This document shows positions 25,046 through 32,745 of a DNA stretch of 32,745 nucleotides, piece by piece. Made by a program: the position numbers and the translations under genes. Numbering within the stretch: the stretch's first letter is position 1; every line of letters begins with the position of its first letter. A model generated the notes under the pieces. It saw only the letters and a list, made by a program, of their open reading frames with translations, was not told where the DNA came from and searched no databases. The DNA lies in contig JARGNV010000023.1 in NCBI GenBank assembly GCA_029212465.1, positions 1 to 32,745 of the forward strand. Direction: 5' to 3'. The stretch is from Legionellaceae bacterium. GTDB lineage: Bacteria > Pseudomonadota > Gammaproteobacteria > Legionellales > Legionellaceae.

Positions 25046-25411
25046 TTAAAAAATAAACCCCGCAACCACACGGCGGTGCTCGCTTAACAAAATATTAAAG
25101 GTTCGGCTTGCCGCCCCTAAGGACATACACTCAACACCCACTTGCTTTTCACACAACCGCCTGACAACCTCTAAAATACGAAAAGTGTCCGGCTGACTCG
25201 CACCCAAAATAATAACTTCGGGGTTTAACTCTAAAATAGGCTGCAATAAGGCTTCATTCAGCTCTGTTGGCGTAGAAATTTTCCAGGGTGAAATCAACGT
25301 ATCACGACTCACAATAAAACTGCTGTGATACACCACATCATCAAGCTTAATAGAGGTATCATCATACGCTTGTATTGTATAAGTATCACGCGATTCTTTT
25401 TGTATTTGCAT
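25046..25411 (-). CDS. Mth938/DUF498 domain protein
   Basis: A 121-residue single-domain protein. FIVSRDTLISPWKI, EVIILGASQPDTF, and VGVECMSLGAASRTFNILLSEHRRVVAGFIF match the Mth938-like (DUF498/DUF598) family, which includes mitochondrial complex I assembly factor NDUFAF3. The bacterial function is unclear. The ATG lies 3 nt from a 52-bp perfect palindrome whose last bases supply the AAGG of the ribosome-binding site, so folding of the palindrome could block translation. Convergent with the GHKL-like gene (8-nt gap). Confidence 0.85.
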   Translation of the reverse strand: MQIQKESRDTYTIQAYDDTSIKLDDVVYHSSFIVSRDTLISPWKISTPTELNEALLQPILELNPEVIILGASQPDTFRILEVVRRLCEKQVGVECMSLGAASRTFNILLSEHRRVVAGFIF

Positions 25412-25414
25412 AAG

Positions 25415-25466
25415 GGCCTTATGTTATACTTCGGTCTTTATAAAGACCGAAGTATAACATAAGGCC
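25415..25466. repeat. 52-bp perfect palindrome with no loop
   Basis: Two 26-base halves meet at 25440/25441 and are exact reverse complements. The outer ends are GGCCTTATG and CATAAGGCC; the centre is GTCTTTATAAAGAC. Symmetry stops just outside (G at 25414 against A at 25467). It abuts the DUF498 start on the minus strand and contains TATACT and AAGG in both orientations. It could be a large operator, an mRNA hairpin over the start site, a small palindromic element, or the product of a template-switch event. Confidence 0.9.
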
Positions 25467-25660
25467 ACACAGCAAACACACAAACCAACCACTGTCATTC
25501 ACGCTAGAACCATCAGCACACACCCTAGCTAGATACACTTAACAAATCTACGCACTCATTGAGCTTATTAAACGTATTTCAACCTCAAATTTATTTTTAT
25601 TGAAATTCATATCACTTTCACACATACTTTTTGACTCGGCTAACACACTTTCAAAAACAC
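25467..25660. other. Intergenic region before the unknown 475-residue gene
   Basis: About 190 bp, AC-rich at the left and AT-rich at the right. No RNA gene or credible ORF was seen. It holds the candidate promoter at 25600-25628. Confidence 0.4.
25600..25628 (+). promoter_or_regulatory. Candidate sigma70-type promoter
   Basis: TTGAAA, spacer of exactly 17 bp, CATACT. The spacing and five-of-six and four-of-six matches make it a reasonable promoter for the gene starting at 25661, with a leader of about 26 nt. There is no strong Shine-Dalgarno before that ATG. Confidence 0.45.
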
Positions 25661-27085
25661 ATGACCTCCTCAAACGACTTTGAGCTTGCTTATAGCCCTG
25701 AAACCAAAAGCAATGTATCCCAAACGGTTAATTTTAAACTAGGAGGACAAAAACAAAATAGTCACTATGTCCATTTTGAGTTTTCTATTGATGTCCCGCT
25801 CGACGAAATTGATACACTTTCACACCAAACCAGTGCTATAGATGCTTTATCCATTACTTTAGATAGCTTAGATGAGGCTACACTCCGTACACTCAGAGGA
25901 CACTTTGAGTCACTCTTTGCATTAAGCTGCATCCAAAACCATCCGGAATCACTTAAATACCTTAAAAATAAAATACATAGTTTTTTTGGTGAGTTAACCT
26001 CTCACGCCCTGTCAAGCCCCATCACATTAGGCCACCCTGGTGGTTTAAGTGACGCAAAAAAAGTGACTGAACTACATACAAAAATAGGTCTTGTTAATCA
26101 CACCTTAAACCTTTTAAAAATACCGACTATTTCTATTCAACTATCCCTGGCCAAACCAGAAAGCACAGTATCAGAGGGCGATATGCTAGGCTTGCCTTCA
26201 TCACTTGCCGCATTTAGAGACTCTATCAACACCCAGCTCACTGCAAATGTGGACTTATGGAAAGCACATTTTCGTATTCACACCATACCACAACTCAAAA
26301 CCTACCTTACAACCCTATTAACTGCCATTGAACAAATCGATAATAATAGCGAACGACTGACCGTATTCAGCGACTTACATCGATTCATAGAATACTTCAA
26401 AGAAAGCCACCCGACACAAATGACCCTCTTTTCAGAGTTGTACGATATGAGCCAACAAAGCCCATGCCATCGGCAGCCAGTAGAACTTATCACACTCTAT
26501 CAGGCCATAGATAAGCTATTAAAAGCACCACCCGAAGATTTCATTGCTAGTTTTTCTGCATTCCAAGAAACGCTCTCTGATATCACGCAAAAACCACATA
26601 TAGACGCCGAAGGAGCGCTAGTGGCACTACACCACCACTTACATGCACAGAAAAACGACTCGCCTCAAGCTAACCAGGTTAAAAGTTACATCAGCCACTC
26701 ACTAAGCCGTTGCGCATTTCCTATCACAGGCGCATTACAAACAACTTTGGAAGCGCTGCTTAACATATATGAGCCTCCTATTCCTAGCCCAAACCCTCCA
26801 AAGCACAACGCAGACAAAGCAGCATACCTGAGACACCTCATGGATATCATTAGGATTAATCCGGAAAAATCATACGCAAAATGCTGCGATATAGCTGCTC
26901 AAAGCACCTCCAACCAGCATGTCAAGCAAGCTATTCAATACGCACTTAACCCATCTTATGCTCCTTCCCACTCATATCTTGCGACAAAACATCGATTCAC
27001 GAGCTTTATTCATACCCTTATATCTACGGAACCAAAGTATGAAAGCCTGGAGCCACCTACACACACAGCTCCGACTCATCCCTAA
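25661..27085 (+). CDS. Unknown 474-residue protein, effector-like
   Basis: No family recognised. The N-terminal 60 residues are polar with a beta-rich segment (VNFKLGG, HYVHFEFSIDV). The rest is predicted mostly helical, with many Leu/His/Ser residues, and the C-terminus is Pro/Thr/His-rich (SLEPPTHTAPTHP). No signal peptide or membrane segment is seen, so it is cytosolic or exported by a dedicated system. The ATG at 25661 is used; the frame extends upstream only to a TTG at 25631, which overlaps the predicted transcription start. Single gene with its own promoter, convergent with prpD (4-nt gap). Lone, long, domainless proteins of this sort are common among Legionellales Dot/Icm effectors, but this is only an analogy. 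Confidence 0.6.
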   Translation: MTSSNDFELAYSPETKSNVSQTVNFKLGGQKQNSHYVHFEFSIDVPLDEIDTLSHQTSAIDALSITLDSLDEATLRTLRGHFESLFALSCIQNHPESLKYLKNKIHSFFGELTSHALSSPITLGHPGGLSDAKKVTELHTKIGLVNHTLNLLKIPTISIQLSLAKPESTVSEGDMLGLPSSLAAFRDSINTQLTANVDLWKAHFRIHTIPQLKTYLTTLLTAIEQIDNNSERLTVFSDLHRFIEYFKESHPTQMTLFSELYDMSQQSPCHRQPVELITLYQAIDKLLKAPPEDFIASFSAFQETLSDITQKPHIDAEGALVALHHHLHAQKNDSPQANQVKSYISHSLSRCAFPITGALQTTLEALLNIYEPPIPSPNPPKHNADKAAYLRHLMDIIRINPEKSYAKCCDIAAQSTSNQHVKQAIQYALNPSYAPSHSYLATKHRFTSFIHTLISTEPKYESLEPPTHTAPTHP

Positions 27086-27089
27086 CAAT

Positions 27090-28571
27090 CTAAACACGCC
27101 ATAGCGACGTAAAATCAGGTACAGACATCTCTATTAAACGTGATGTATCACTCATTGCAGCAAAAATAGTCTCTGTTTTATCTGGTGTAAATTGCGTATC
27201 CAAATTACGCTTAAATTTGTCAAGCAATACTGGCGTACCTTCTGCTCTACGTCTACGATGGCCAATTGGGTATTCCACCGTTACACGCTCAGTCGATGTA
27301 CCATCCACAAAAAAGATTTGCATGCTATTGGCAATAGAACGCCTGTCTGGGTCGTGATACTCTTTCGAAAACTGAGAAGACTCTGATACTTGCATTTTTG
27401 CACGCAGCGCATCAATTTGTGGGTTAGACGCCACACTGTCTTCATAGTCTTCAGCGACTAAATTTCCTTTTAACAAACCAATTGCCACCATATATTGCAA
27501 ACAATGATCTCTGTCAGCGGGATTATGCAGTGCGCCTTCTTTACTGATAATTCGAATGGCTGACTCATGCGTAACGAGTTCAATACGCTCGATTTTATCC
27601 AGCTTATCTTTTACGTCCGTATGCAGTCGAACAGCACATTCTACTGCTGTTTGTGCATGGAACTCTGCAGGATAGGAAAGCTTTAATAAAATATTCTCCA
27701 TTACGTAGCTGCCATAACCACGCTGAAACTGGAATGATTTTTGATGCATGCTCACATCATAAAAACCCCAACGCTTTGCCGTTAATGCACTGGGATAGCC
27801 CATTTCACCTGCTTTTGTAATCAGTGCAAGGCGTACCGCGCGCGCTGTAGCATCCCCTGCAGCCCATGATTTTCGGGAGCCTGCATTTGGCGCATGGCGA
27901 TACGTTCTTAAACTCTGACCATCCACAAACACCTGTGAAAGTGTTTGCTTAATTTCATCAAGGTTTGCACCGAGTAGCACAGAGGCAACCGCAGCACTCG
28001 CGGCTTTCACTAAAATCACATGGTCAAGACCAACACGATTAAAGCTATTTTCAAGCGCCAAAACACCCTGAATCTCGTAGGCTTTAATCATGGCAACCAG
28101 CACATCCTTCATGCTAAGAGGTGCTTCACCTGTTTTAAGACGCAAACGGCTAACATAATCGGCAACCGCTAAAATAGCCCCGAGGTTATCAGAAGGATGC
28201 CCCCACTCCGCCGCAAGCCAAGTATCGTTAAAATCAAGCCAACGTACCATGGTGCCAATATTAAATGCCGCTTGAATGGGATCTAATTCAAAGTCAGTAC
28301 CTGGAACACGCGCGCCACCTGCAAGTGTTGCACCCGGCACAACAGGCCCCAATAATTTTGTACATTCCGGAAAGTTTAAAGCAAGCATGGCACAGCCTAG
28401 TGCATCCATTAAACATAGACGTGCTGTTTCAAACGCCTCATCACTCGAAATAGATGCGTTTAACGCATAATCTGCTATCTCCTGAATTACTTGGTCATAA
28501 TCAGGCTTAATATTGGTTTCAACAGCATTATTTGTTCGTTCAGTATTCATTTCTATACTCACCTCAGACAT
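27090..28571 (-). CDS. prpD: 2-methylcitrate dehydratase PrpD
   Basis: A 493-residue MmgE/PrpD family protein (E. coli 483). NIGTMVRWLDFNDTWLAAEWGHPSDNLGAILAVADY and YGSYVMENILLKLSYPAEFHAQTAVECAV are typical. It dehydrates 2-methylcitrate to 2-methylaconitate in the methylcitrate cycle for propionyl-CoA. The start at ATG 28571 is chosen because AGGTG lies 4 nt upstream and the ATG overlaps the prpC stop by 8 nt; the frame extends to 28598 inside prpC. No aconitase (acnD) or prpF is seen in the window, so hydration of 2-methylaconitate must use a gene elsewhere. Confidence 0.94.
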   Translation of the reverse strand: MSEVSIEMNTERTNNAVETNIKPDYDQVIQEIADYALNASISSDEAFETARLCLMDALGCAMLALNFPECTKLLGPVVPGATLAGGARVPGTDFELDPIQAAFNIGTMVRWLDFNDTWLAAEWGHPSDNLGAILAVADYVSRLRLKTGEAPLSMKDVLVAMIKAYEIQGVLALENSFNRVGLDHVILVKAASAAVASVLLGANLDEIKQTLSQVFVDGQSLRTYRHAPNAGSRKSWAAGDATARAVRLALITKAGEMGYPSALTAKRWGFYDVSMHQKSFQFQRGYGSYVMENILLKLSYPAEFHAQTAVECAVRLHTDVKDKLDKIERIELVTHESAIRIISKEGALHNPADRDHCLQYMVAIGLLKGNLVAEDYEDSVASNPQIDALRAKMQVSESSQFSKEYHDPDRRSIANSMQIFFVDGTSTERVTVEYPIGHRRRRAEGTPVLLDKFKRNLDTQFTPDKTETIFAAMSDTSRLIEMSVPDFTSLWRV

Positions 28572-29691
28572 GTTCACCTCGCGCACTGATTTCAACAAAG
28601 GGACGCGCTTCAGGCCCGATATATTCTGATGCTGGTCGAATCAAACGATTATCCGCACGCTGCTCAAATACATGTGCGGCCCAGCCTGTAATACGTGATA
28701 TCACAAAAATAGGTGTAAATAATGCGGTTGGTACACCCGCAAAGTGATAGGCAGAAGCGCTATAAAAATCAAGATTTGGGAATAATTTCTTCTCATTCCA
28801 CATGACTGTTTCGATACGCTCTGATACCGGATAAAGCACTGTATCTTGAACCGCGTCGGCCAACTTTTTTGACCATGCTTTGATAATATCTGAGCGTGGG
28901 TCTGATGTGGTATACACTCGGTGTCCAAATCCCATAATTTTCTCTTTATCAGCGAGCATTTGGGTTAAACCCTTTTCCGCTGCATCCGCTGTATTAAATT
29001 GCTCAATTAATTCCATAGCAGCTTCATTTGCACCACCATGCAGTGGACCACGCAGTGTGCCAATTGCGCTGGTTATGCAAGAATAAAAATCAGACAGTGT
29101 TGCGGCCGTCACACGCGCTGCAAATGTAGATGCATTAAACTCATGCTCAGCATACAAAATGAGCGATACATTCATCATATCTCGCACAAGGTCCGTAGGT
29201 GTCTCATCATGCAACAATGCAAGAAAGTGTCCACCAATACTTTGCTCAGCACTTTGCCCATCAATTTCTCGGTGATTAAAATGATACTGATACCAATAAC
29301 ATACAATACCGGGAAATAGTGCAAGTAACCTATCTGCAATGGCTTCCTCTTTTGCAAAATCATCTTCCGGTTCAATGGTTCCCAAAAAAGAAGTCGCTGT
29401 TCTTAATACATCCATTGGATGTGTGTCTTTGGGAATGAGCCGCAGCACTTTTTTAAGCGCATCAGGAAGCCCACGTTGCTCTATCAACTGCTGCACATAA
29501 GCCGTTAATTCTGACGCTGTCGGCAAATAACCTCGCATTAATAAAAAGGCCACTTCCTCAAAGGATGCATGTGCTGCTAAATCATCAATAGAATATCCGC
29601 GATAATTTAAACCAGAACCTGCTTGACCCACCGTTGCAATTGCCGACTGACCGGCTACAACACCTGCTAAACCGCCTGCTTTACCACCCAT
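28564..29691 (-). CDS. prpC: 2-methylcitrate synthase PrpC
   Basis: A 375-residue citrate-synthase-family protein. The N-terminus AGLAGVVAGQSAIATVG-like stretch, LNYRGYSIDDLA, the GPLHGGANEAAME loop, and GFGHRVY (catalytic His region) are all present. Short length and position between prpB and prpD identify it as methylcitrate synthase rather than citrate synthase GltA. It joins propionyl-CoA and oxaloacetate. The ATG directly follows the prpB stop (TAAATG), with GGAGGAG 6 nt upstream. Confidence 0.95.
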   Translation of the reverse strand: MGGKAGGLAGVVAGQSAIATVGQAGSGLNYRGYSIDDLAAHASFEEVAFLLMRGYLPTASELTAYVQQLIEQRGLPDALKKVLRLIPKDTHPMDVLRTATSFLGTIEPEDDFAKEEAIADRLLALFPGIVCYWYQYHFNHREIDGQSAEQSIGGHFLALLHDETPTDLVRDMMNVSLILYAEHEFNASTFAARVTAATLSDFYSCITSAIGTLRGPLHGGANEAAMELIEQFNTADAAEKGLTQMLADKEKIMGFGHRVYTTSDPRSDIIKAWSKKLADAVQDTVLYPVSERIETVMWNEKKLFPNLDFYSASAYHFAGVPTALFTPIFVISRITGWAAHVFEQRADNRLIRPASEYIGPEARPFVEISARGEHV

Positions 29692-30564
29692 TTATTGCTC
29701 CTCCCATAAGTCCATTTTTGCTTCAAACGCATGATAGTCAAGCACGTCATATAACGCTTCTCGCGTTTGCATAGCCTCCACCATTGTCTCCTGTGTGCCT
29801 TCATTCAAAATAGTGGTATACACGTCATACGCAGCCTTCGACATGGCACGAAATGCACTCAAAGGATATAACATCAGTTGTACACCCGCTACTTCTAGCT
29901 CATTACGTGTAAATAAAGGCGTTTTTCCAAATTCTGTTATATTTGCAAGTACAGGTACAGGCACATGTGTTGTAAATTGTTGATATTCAGCCAGTGTTGT
30001 TAGGGCTTCAGGAAAAATCATATCAGCCCCTAGCTCAATGTAGTAAGCAGCTCTATCAAGCGCTGCCTGCATGCCATCTACTGCATACGCATCGGTTCGT
30101 GCCATGAGGATAAAGTTGGGGTCTGTACGTGCATCAACAGCCGCTTTAATTCGGTCTCCCATTTCTTTTTCAGAAATAATGGTTTTATTGGGCCTGTGGC
30201 CACAGCGTTTAGCAGTACGTTGATCTTCAATATGAACCGCTGCAACGCCTGCGCGCTCCATTTGCTGCACGGTACGTGAAACATTCAGTAGGTGGCCAAA
30301 GCCTGTGTCAATATCAACAAGCAAAGGCAACGTCGTTGTATCTGTAATGCGTCGCACGTCTTCTAAAACATCTGTGAGCCCCGTCATACCCAAATCAGGT
30401 AGGCCATAAGATGCATTTGCAACACCCGCACCTGATACATATAGTGCACGGGCACCGGCTCGTTCTGCTAAACGCGCAGCATAAGCATTAATCACGCCTA
30501 ACAGTTGAACTGATGCACTTTGAGCCACACAATCGCGCAGCTGCTTTCCCTTTGACACAAACAA
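29692..30564 (-). CDS. prpB: Methylisocitrate lyase PrpB
   Basis: A 290-residue isocitrate-lyase superfamily protein. LYVSGAGVANASYGLPDLGMTGL, VDIDTGFG, HIEDQ and KRCGHR (about residue 119; catalytic Cys) are diagnostic. It splits 2-methylisocitrate into pyruvate and succinate. The start is TTG at 30564, supported by AGGGAG 7 nt upstream; a GTG two codons later is the alternative. First gene of prpB-prpC-prpD. No prpR regulator is visible next to it, so control must come from elsewhere. Confidence 0.95.
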   Translation of the reverse strand: MFVSKGKQLRDCVAQSASVQLLGVINAYAARLAERAGARALYVSGAGVANASYGLPDLGMTGLTDVLEDVRRITDTTTLPLLVDIDTGFGHLLNVSRTVQQMERAGVAAVHIEDQRTAKRCGHRPNKTIISEKEMGDRIKAAVDARTDPNFILMARTDAYAVDGMQAALDRAAYYIELGADMIFPEALTTLAEYQQFTTHVPVPVLANITEFGKTPLFTRNELEVAGVQLMLYPLSAFRAMSKAAYDVYTTILNEGTQETMVEAMQTREALYDVLDYHAFEAKMDLWEEQ

Positions 30565-30571
30565 ATCAACA

Positions 30572-30577
30572 CTCCCT
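30572..30577 (-). promoter_or_regulatory. Shine-Dalgarno supporting the prpB TTG start
   Basis: AGGGAG on the minus strand, 7 nt before TTG 30564. Its distance from the later GTG would be 13 nt, which is too far, so it favours the TTG. Confidence 0.55.
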
Positions 30578-30633
30578 GTTTATTGACTCTTAATGCACTC
30601 CCTCACACACGCTAGAAAAAACGAAAACACCTC

Positions 30634-32559
30634 CTAAGCAAATGATGAAGGTGCTGTAGTGTGTACTACATCATGTTGCTCAAGGTCTTGCTGTGATTGG
30701 GTCCTTTCTCTTTCTGCTCTCATGTGAGCACGAATAGGAGAGTCTCTTAAAGGTGAGTATCCACATCCATTTGTATACGTTTCTTCGGAGGAGGCAGAGC
30801 TTACACCATAGTATGAGACTACACGCAGAAGCCCTCGGTTTAAGTCTTCTGAATCTTCGTCAGTTGTGCTACCTTCTGATGTTGTTTCTACCTCAGCACC
30901 CTGCTCACAATCAGAGCTATTTACAAGCTCCAATTTGAGTTGTGCAAATTTTCTATTTCTAGAGCGCTCACGTGCTATCTCTAGATAATCATCAAACAGC
31001 GCTTCAATACGCGCATCAAAACCCGTATTCGGGTCATAATCACAGAGCAAGAATAGCAAACGTCCCCAAATAGTATGTGCACACGTTGTTGCAGCTCTAT
31101 TGGTAGGAGATAACAAATACATCAAGTTCTCAAAGGTTGTATAGTTTATTACTTGGCTATCCGTGTAAATTCCTTCAAGACACAGTACCTGCTGCTTCAA
31201 GCGCTCTTGTGCCTCTGCACGAATTTGAGGTTCAAGCCCTTCAAACCAACCATTCATCTCGTTATAGTCAATCAGAAACTGTGCTGTATACGCTTCAAGA
31301 GCCTCATCCTGGAGTGTACGTAATGCAACAAATCTTTTCTCTTCAAAAGTTAGCTGCCTTTGGTCATCCGCTGACCTCATTGGGCCCTCTGCCGCTTCTT
31401 TTTGAGCAATCCAAGCTGTAATTTCTGCTGCATGTGTATCTTCGGAAATTTGATATTCCACGAGTAACGCTTCTTCAACATGCTGTCGCAACTTGTCGTA
31501 AGTATCTTGAGTAATAGCAGGACCTATGTAATTTTTCGTCGTAAAATATTTAGCATAAGAACGCGTTCGCATCACAGAGTACACTTCTTTGTCTTCACGT
31601 CCTACATGATGTAATTCTTGCGCAGTTAATGCTTCTTTACGTACCTCTTCGGAACGTCTAGCTTCAAGCGCATCTCCATATTTAGCAGTTAATAATTTTT
31701 TTTCAGTCTCTGTAAATAACCGTATTGGCTTTAATGTTTCACCATCTTCCTCTACATCTGTCCTTCTTGGTATCCAAAATAGGCCCGTTCCCGCTCTAAA
31801 ACTATTCACCGCCTGCTGAAAGTAATAGTTTAGTCCAGGAAAAAGTAATTCAAAAAAATCTGGATTGTGTGTCTCGGTTCCATTTGGATGCTTCTGTAAA
31901 TAAGTTGGCACAAGCGCTTTGCATTTATCTAGACTAATTAATTCGTACTCTGTCGAGATGCGCACAAGCCCAACAAACCCCTGGGCGATTGCACCCCATG
32001 AATCATCAAGTAAAGATAAATCAAGCACTTCACCAGGTTCAGCCAAGCACAAATGATCGTGCCATCTATTTTTAAACAAATTTCTGATATAGCCTAAAAA
32101 AAGGGGGAGTGAATCAGCGCTTTTTACAGCGCTCTCGTCTAAGTTTTTTCTTAATGTTTCTTCTGGCGCCATTCGCTGAGATGTAGAGAGTCCCAGCACA
32201 CTTTCTAGCATCAACACCATAAATAGTGGCGCATCGTTTTCAGGGGTATCAGGAACAACCCGAAATTTAAGGTAAAGGGTAAACAAAGCATTCAATACTT
32301 TCTTTTTGCTAGCTCCCGCCCAGATAAAACGTATACCTCCACGATGACGTACCACATCAGGCACTTTTTTCAGTGCTTCTTTATGCGCTGAATCTGCAGC
32401 AAAACGATCTATCGGGTTATCAAAGGTCTTTGCATGATAGTCTGCTTTTAACTTGTTTGTCTCAGCAAGACAATCATCATTAAATTGCTGCTTCGTATAG
32501 CGCAAGTTTCGCTCTAATATAGCGAAAAATTTTTTGATTTCTTCAACAGAAACTTCCAT
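30634..32559 (-). CDS. Unknown 641-residue hydrophilic protein, effector-like
   Basis: No family recognised. The protein is strongly hydrophilic and helical, without signal peptide or membrane segment. Residues about 380-470 are Glu/Arg/Lys-rich and probably coiled (AQERLKQQVLCLEG, RFVALRTLQDEALEAY). From about 555 onward it is disordered and Ser/Glu/Thr-rich (VETTSEGSTTDEDSEDL, SSASSEETYTN), ending in polar residues (TTAPSSFA). A Glu-rich patch near a polar C-terminus is seen in many Dot/Icm substrates, but that is weak evidence. It lies 69 nt upstream of prpB on the same strand; co-transcription is possible but the functions look unrelated. Confidence 0.65.
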   Translation of the reverse strand: MEVSVEEIKKFFAILERNLRYTKQQFNDDCLAETNKLKADYHAKTFDNPIDRFAADSAHKEALKKVPDVVRHRGGIRFIWAGASKKKVLNALFTLYLKFRVVPDTPENDAPLFMVLMLESVLGLSTSQRMAPEETLRKNLDESAVKSADSLPLFLGYIRNLFKNRWHDHLCLAEPGEVLDLSLLDDSWGAIAQGFVGLVRISTEYELISLDKCKALVPTYLQKHPNGTETHNPDFFELLFPGLNYYFQQAVNSFRAGTGLFWIPRRTDVEEDGETLKPIRLFTETEKKLLTAKYGDALEARRSEEVRKEALTAQELHHVGREDKEVYSVMRTRSYAKYFTTKNYIGPAITQDTYDKLRQHVEEALLVEYQISEDTHAAEITAWIAQKEAAEGPMRSADDQRQLTFEEKRFVALRTLQDEALEAYTAQFLIDYNEMNGWFEGLEPQIRAEAQERLKQQVLCLEGIYTDSQVINYTTFENLMYLLSPTNRAATTCAHTIWGRLLFLLCDYDPNTGFDARIEALFDDYLEIARERSRNRKFAQLKLELVNSSDCEQGAEVETTSEGSTTDEDSEDLNRGLLRVVSYYGVSSASSEETYTNGCGYSPLRDSPIRAHMRAERERTQSQQDLEQHDVVHTTAPSSFA

Positions 32560-32651
32560 GATAACGACATCACGAGCTTAAAACTAAAGTTGTCATTCTA
32601 TACTAAAAAAAATGGATTTGCTATAAGAAAAGTGGTAAAGAAAAAAGTCCA

Positions 32652-32668
32652 TACGATTAAAAATCGTA
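32652..32668. repeat. 17-bp inverted repeat upstream of the 641-residue gene
   Basis: TACGATT, loop AAA, AATCGTA: 7-bp perfect arms, about 95 nt upstream of the start codon at 32559. It could be an operator or a weak hairpin. There is no other information. Confidence 0.35.
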
Positions 32669-32695
32669 ACAGATATCAGTGCTATTCAATCAAAA

Positions 32696-32723
32696 AAAAA
32701 GCAGCTTATTAGGGCTGCTTTTT
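32696..32723 (-). terminator. Rho-independent terminator for a leftward gene beyond the window
   Basis: The arms GCAGC and GCTGC are flanked by A-tracts and T-tracts that extend the stem, with an 8-nt loop. On the minus strand the hairpin is followed by at least eight T residues, so it best ends a leftward transcript entering from the right edge. It would also insulate the gene at 30634-32559 from that transcript. Confidence 0.7.
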
Positions 32724-32745
32724 AGGAAAAAAATCCTGGCGATGA
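32722..32745 (-). CDS. Possible last codons of a leftward gene cut by the window edge
   Basis: On the minus strand the frame reads SSPGFFS and a TAA that overlaps the start of the terminator hairpin. The position directly before a terminator fits a gene end, but seven codons are not enough to identify it. Confidence 0.25.
   Translation of the reverse strand, partial: SSPGFFS

Noticed and set aside
25424-25498. A 24-codon minus-strand ORF running through the 52-bp palindrome
   Set aside because: No Shine-Dalgarno; it reads through both arms of the palindrome, so the frame is a by-product of the repeat.

Overview
This window looks like a chromosomal piece of a gammaproteobacterium, most likely a Legionellales-related, host-associated lineage. 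This is an inference. The support is a conserved gammaproteobacterial core (lptF-lptG, divergent pepA, holC, murJ, ppsR, prpBCD), a DUF2845 secreted protein of the kind common in Legionella, a eukaryote-like P-[S/T]-x-x repeat surface protein, and several long proteins of no recognised family that look like secreted effectors. Coding density is high on both strands. There are no rRNA genes, CRISPR arrays or insertion sequences, I found no tRNA genes, and no gap exceeds about 250 bases.

Layout. 3-2780: the 3' part of a large surface protein (tetrapeptide repeats, a globular beta-rich region, a second Pro/Ser/Thr-rich stalk, one membrane segment, an acidic Ser-rich tail), cut by the window edge. 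2859-4026: a DUF2845 periplasmic protein and an overlapping PAP2-like membrane protein. 4010-14222: a RiPP-type cluster of nine genes in two divergent operons from a shared 126-bp region. The leftward operon encodes an HprK-like kinase, a PAPS-dependent sulfotransferase, a PqqD-like RRE protein, an ABC exporter, a fused ATP sulfurylase/APS kinase and a nucleotidyltransferase. The rightward operon encodes a lasso-type B2 peptidase, an asparagine-synthetase-like cyclase and an ATP-grasp ligase. 14232-19131: envelope and housekeeping genes (elyC/ydcF-like, lptG, lptF, pepA, holC). 19139-23006: an unknown acidic zinc-knuckle-like protein, a second M17 aminopeptidase and murJ. 23088-27085: ppsR, a stand-alone GHKL-type ATPase-fold protein, a Mth938/DUF498 protein with a 52-bp perfect palindrome at its start, and an unknown protein. 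27090-30564: the methylcitrate operon prpB-prpC-prpD. 30634-32559: a 641-residue unknown. A terminator closes the right edge.

The most interesting part is 4010-14222. It has the full lasso-peptide maturation set (RRE, B2 protease, cyclase, exporter) plus everything needed to turn sulfate and ATP into PAPS and transfer the sulfuryl group, and three further group-transfer enzymes. No precursor peptide is visible. The simplest reading is a sulfated and possibly otherwise decorated lasso-like product whose precursor lies elsewhere or is unconventional. A second reading is that the enzymes modify a different substrate, such as a surface glycan or lipid.
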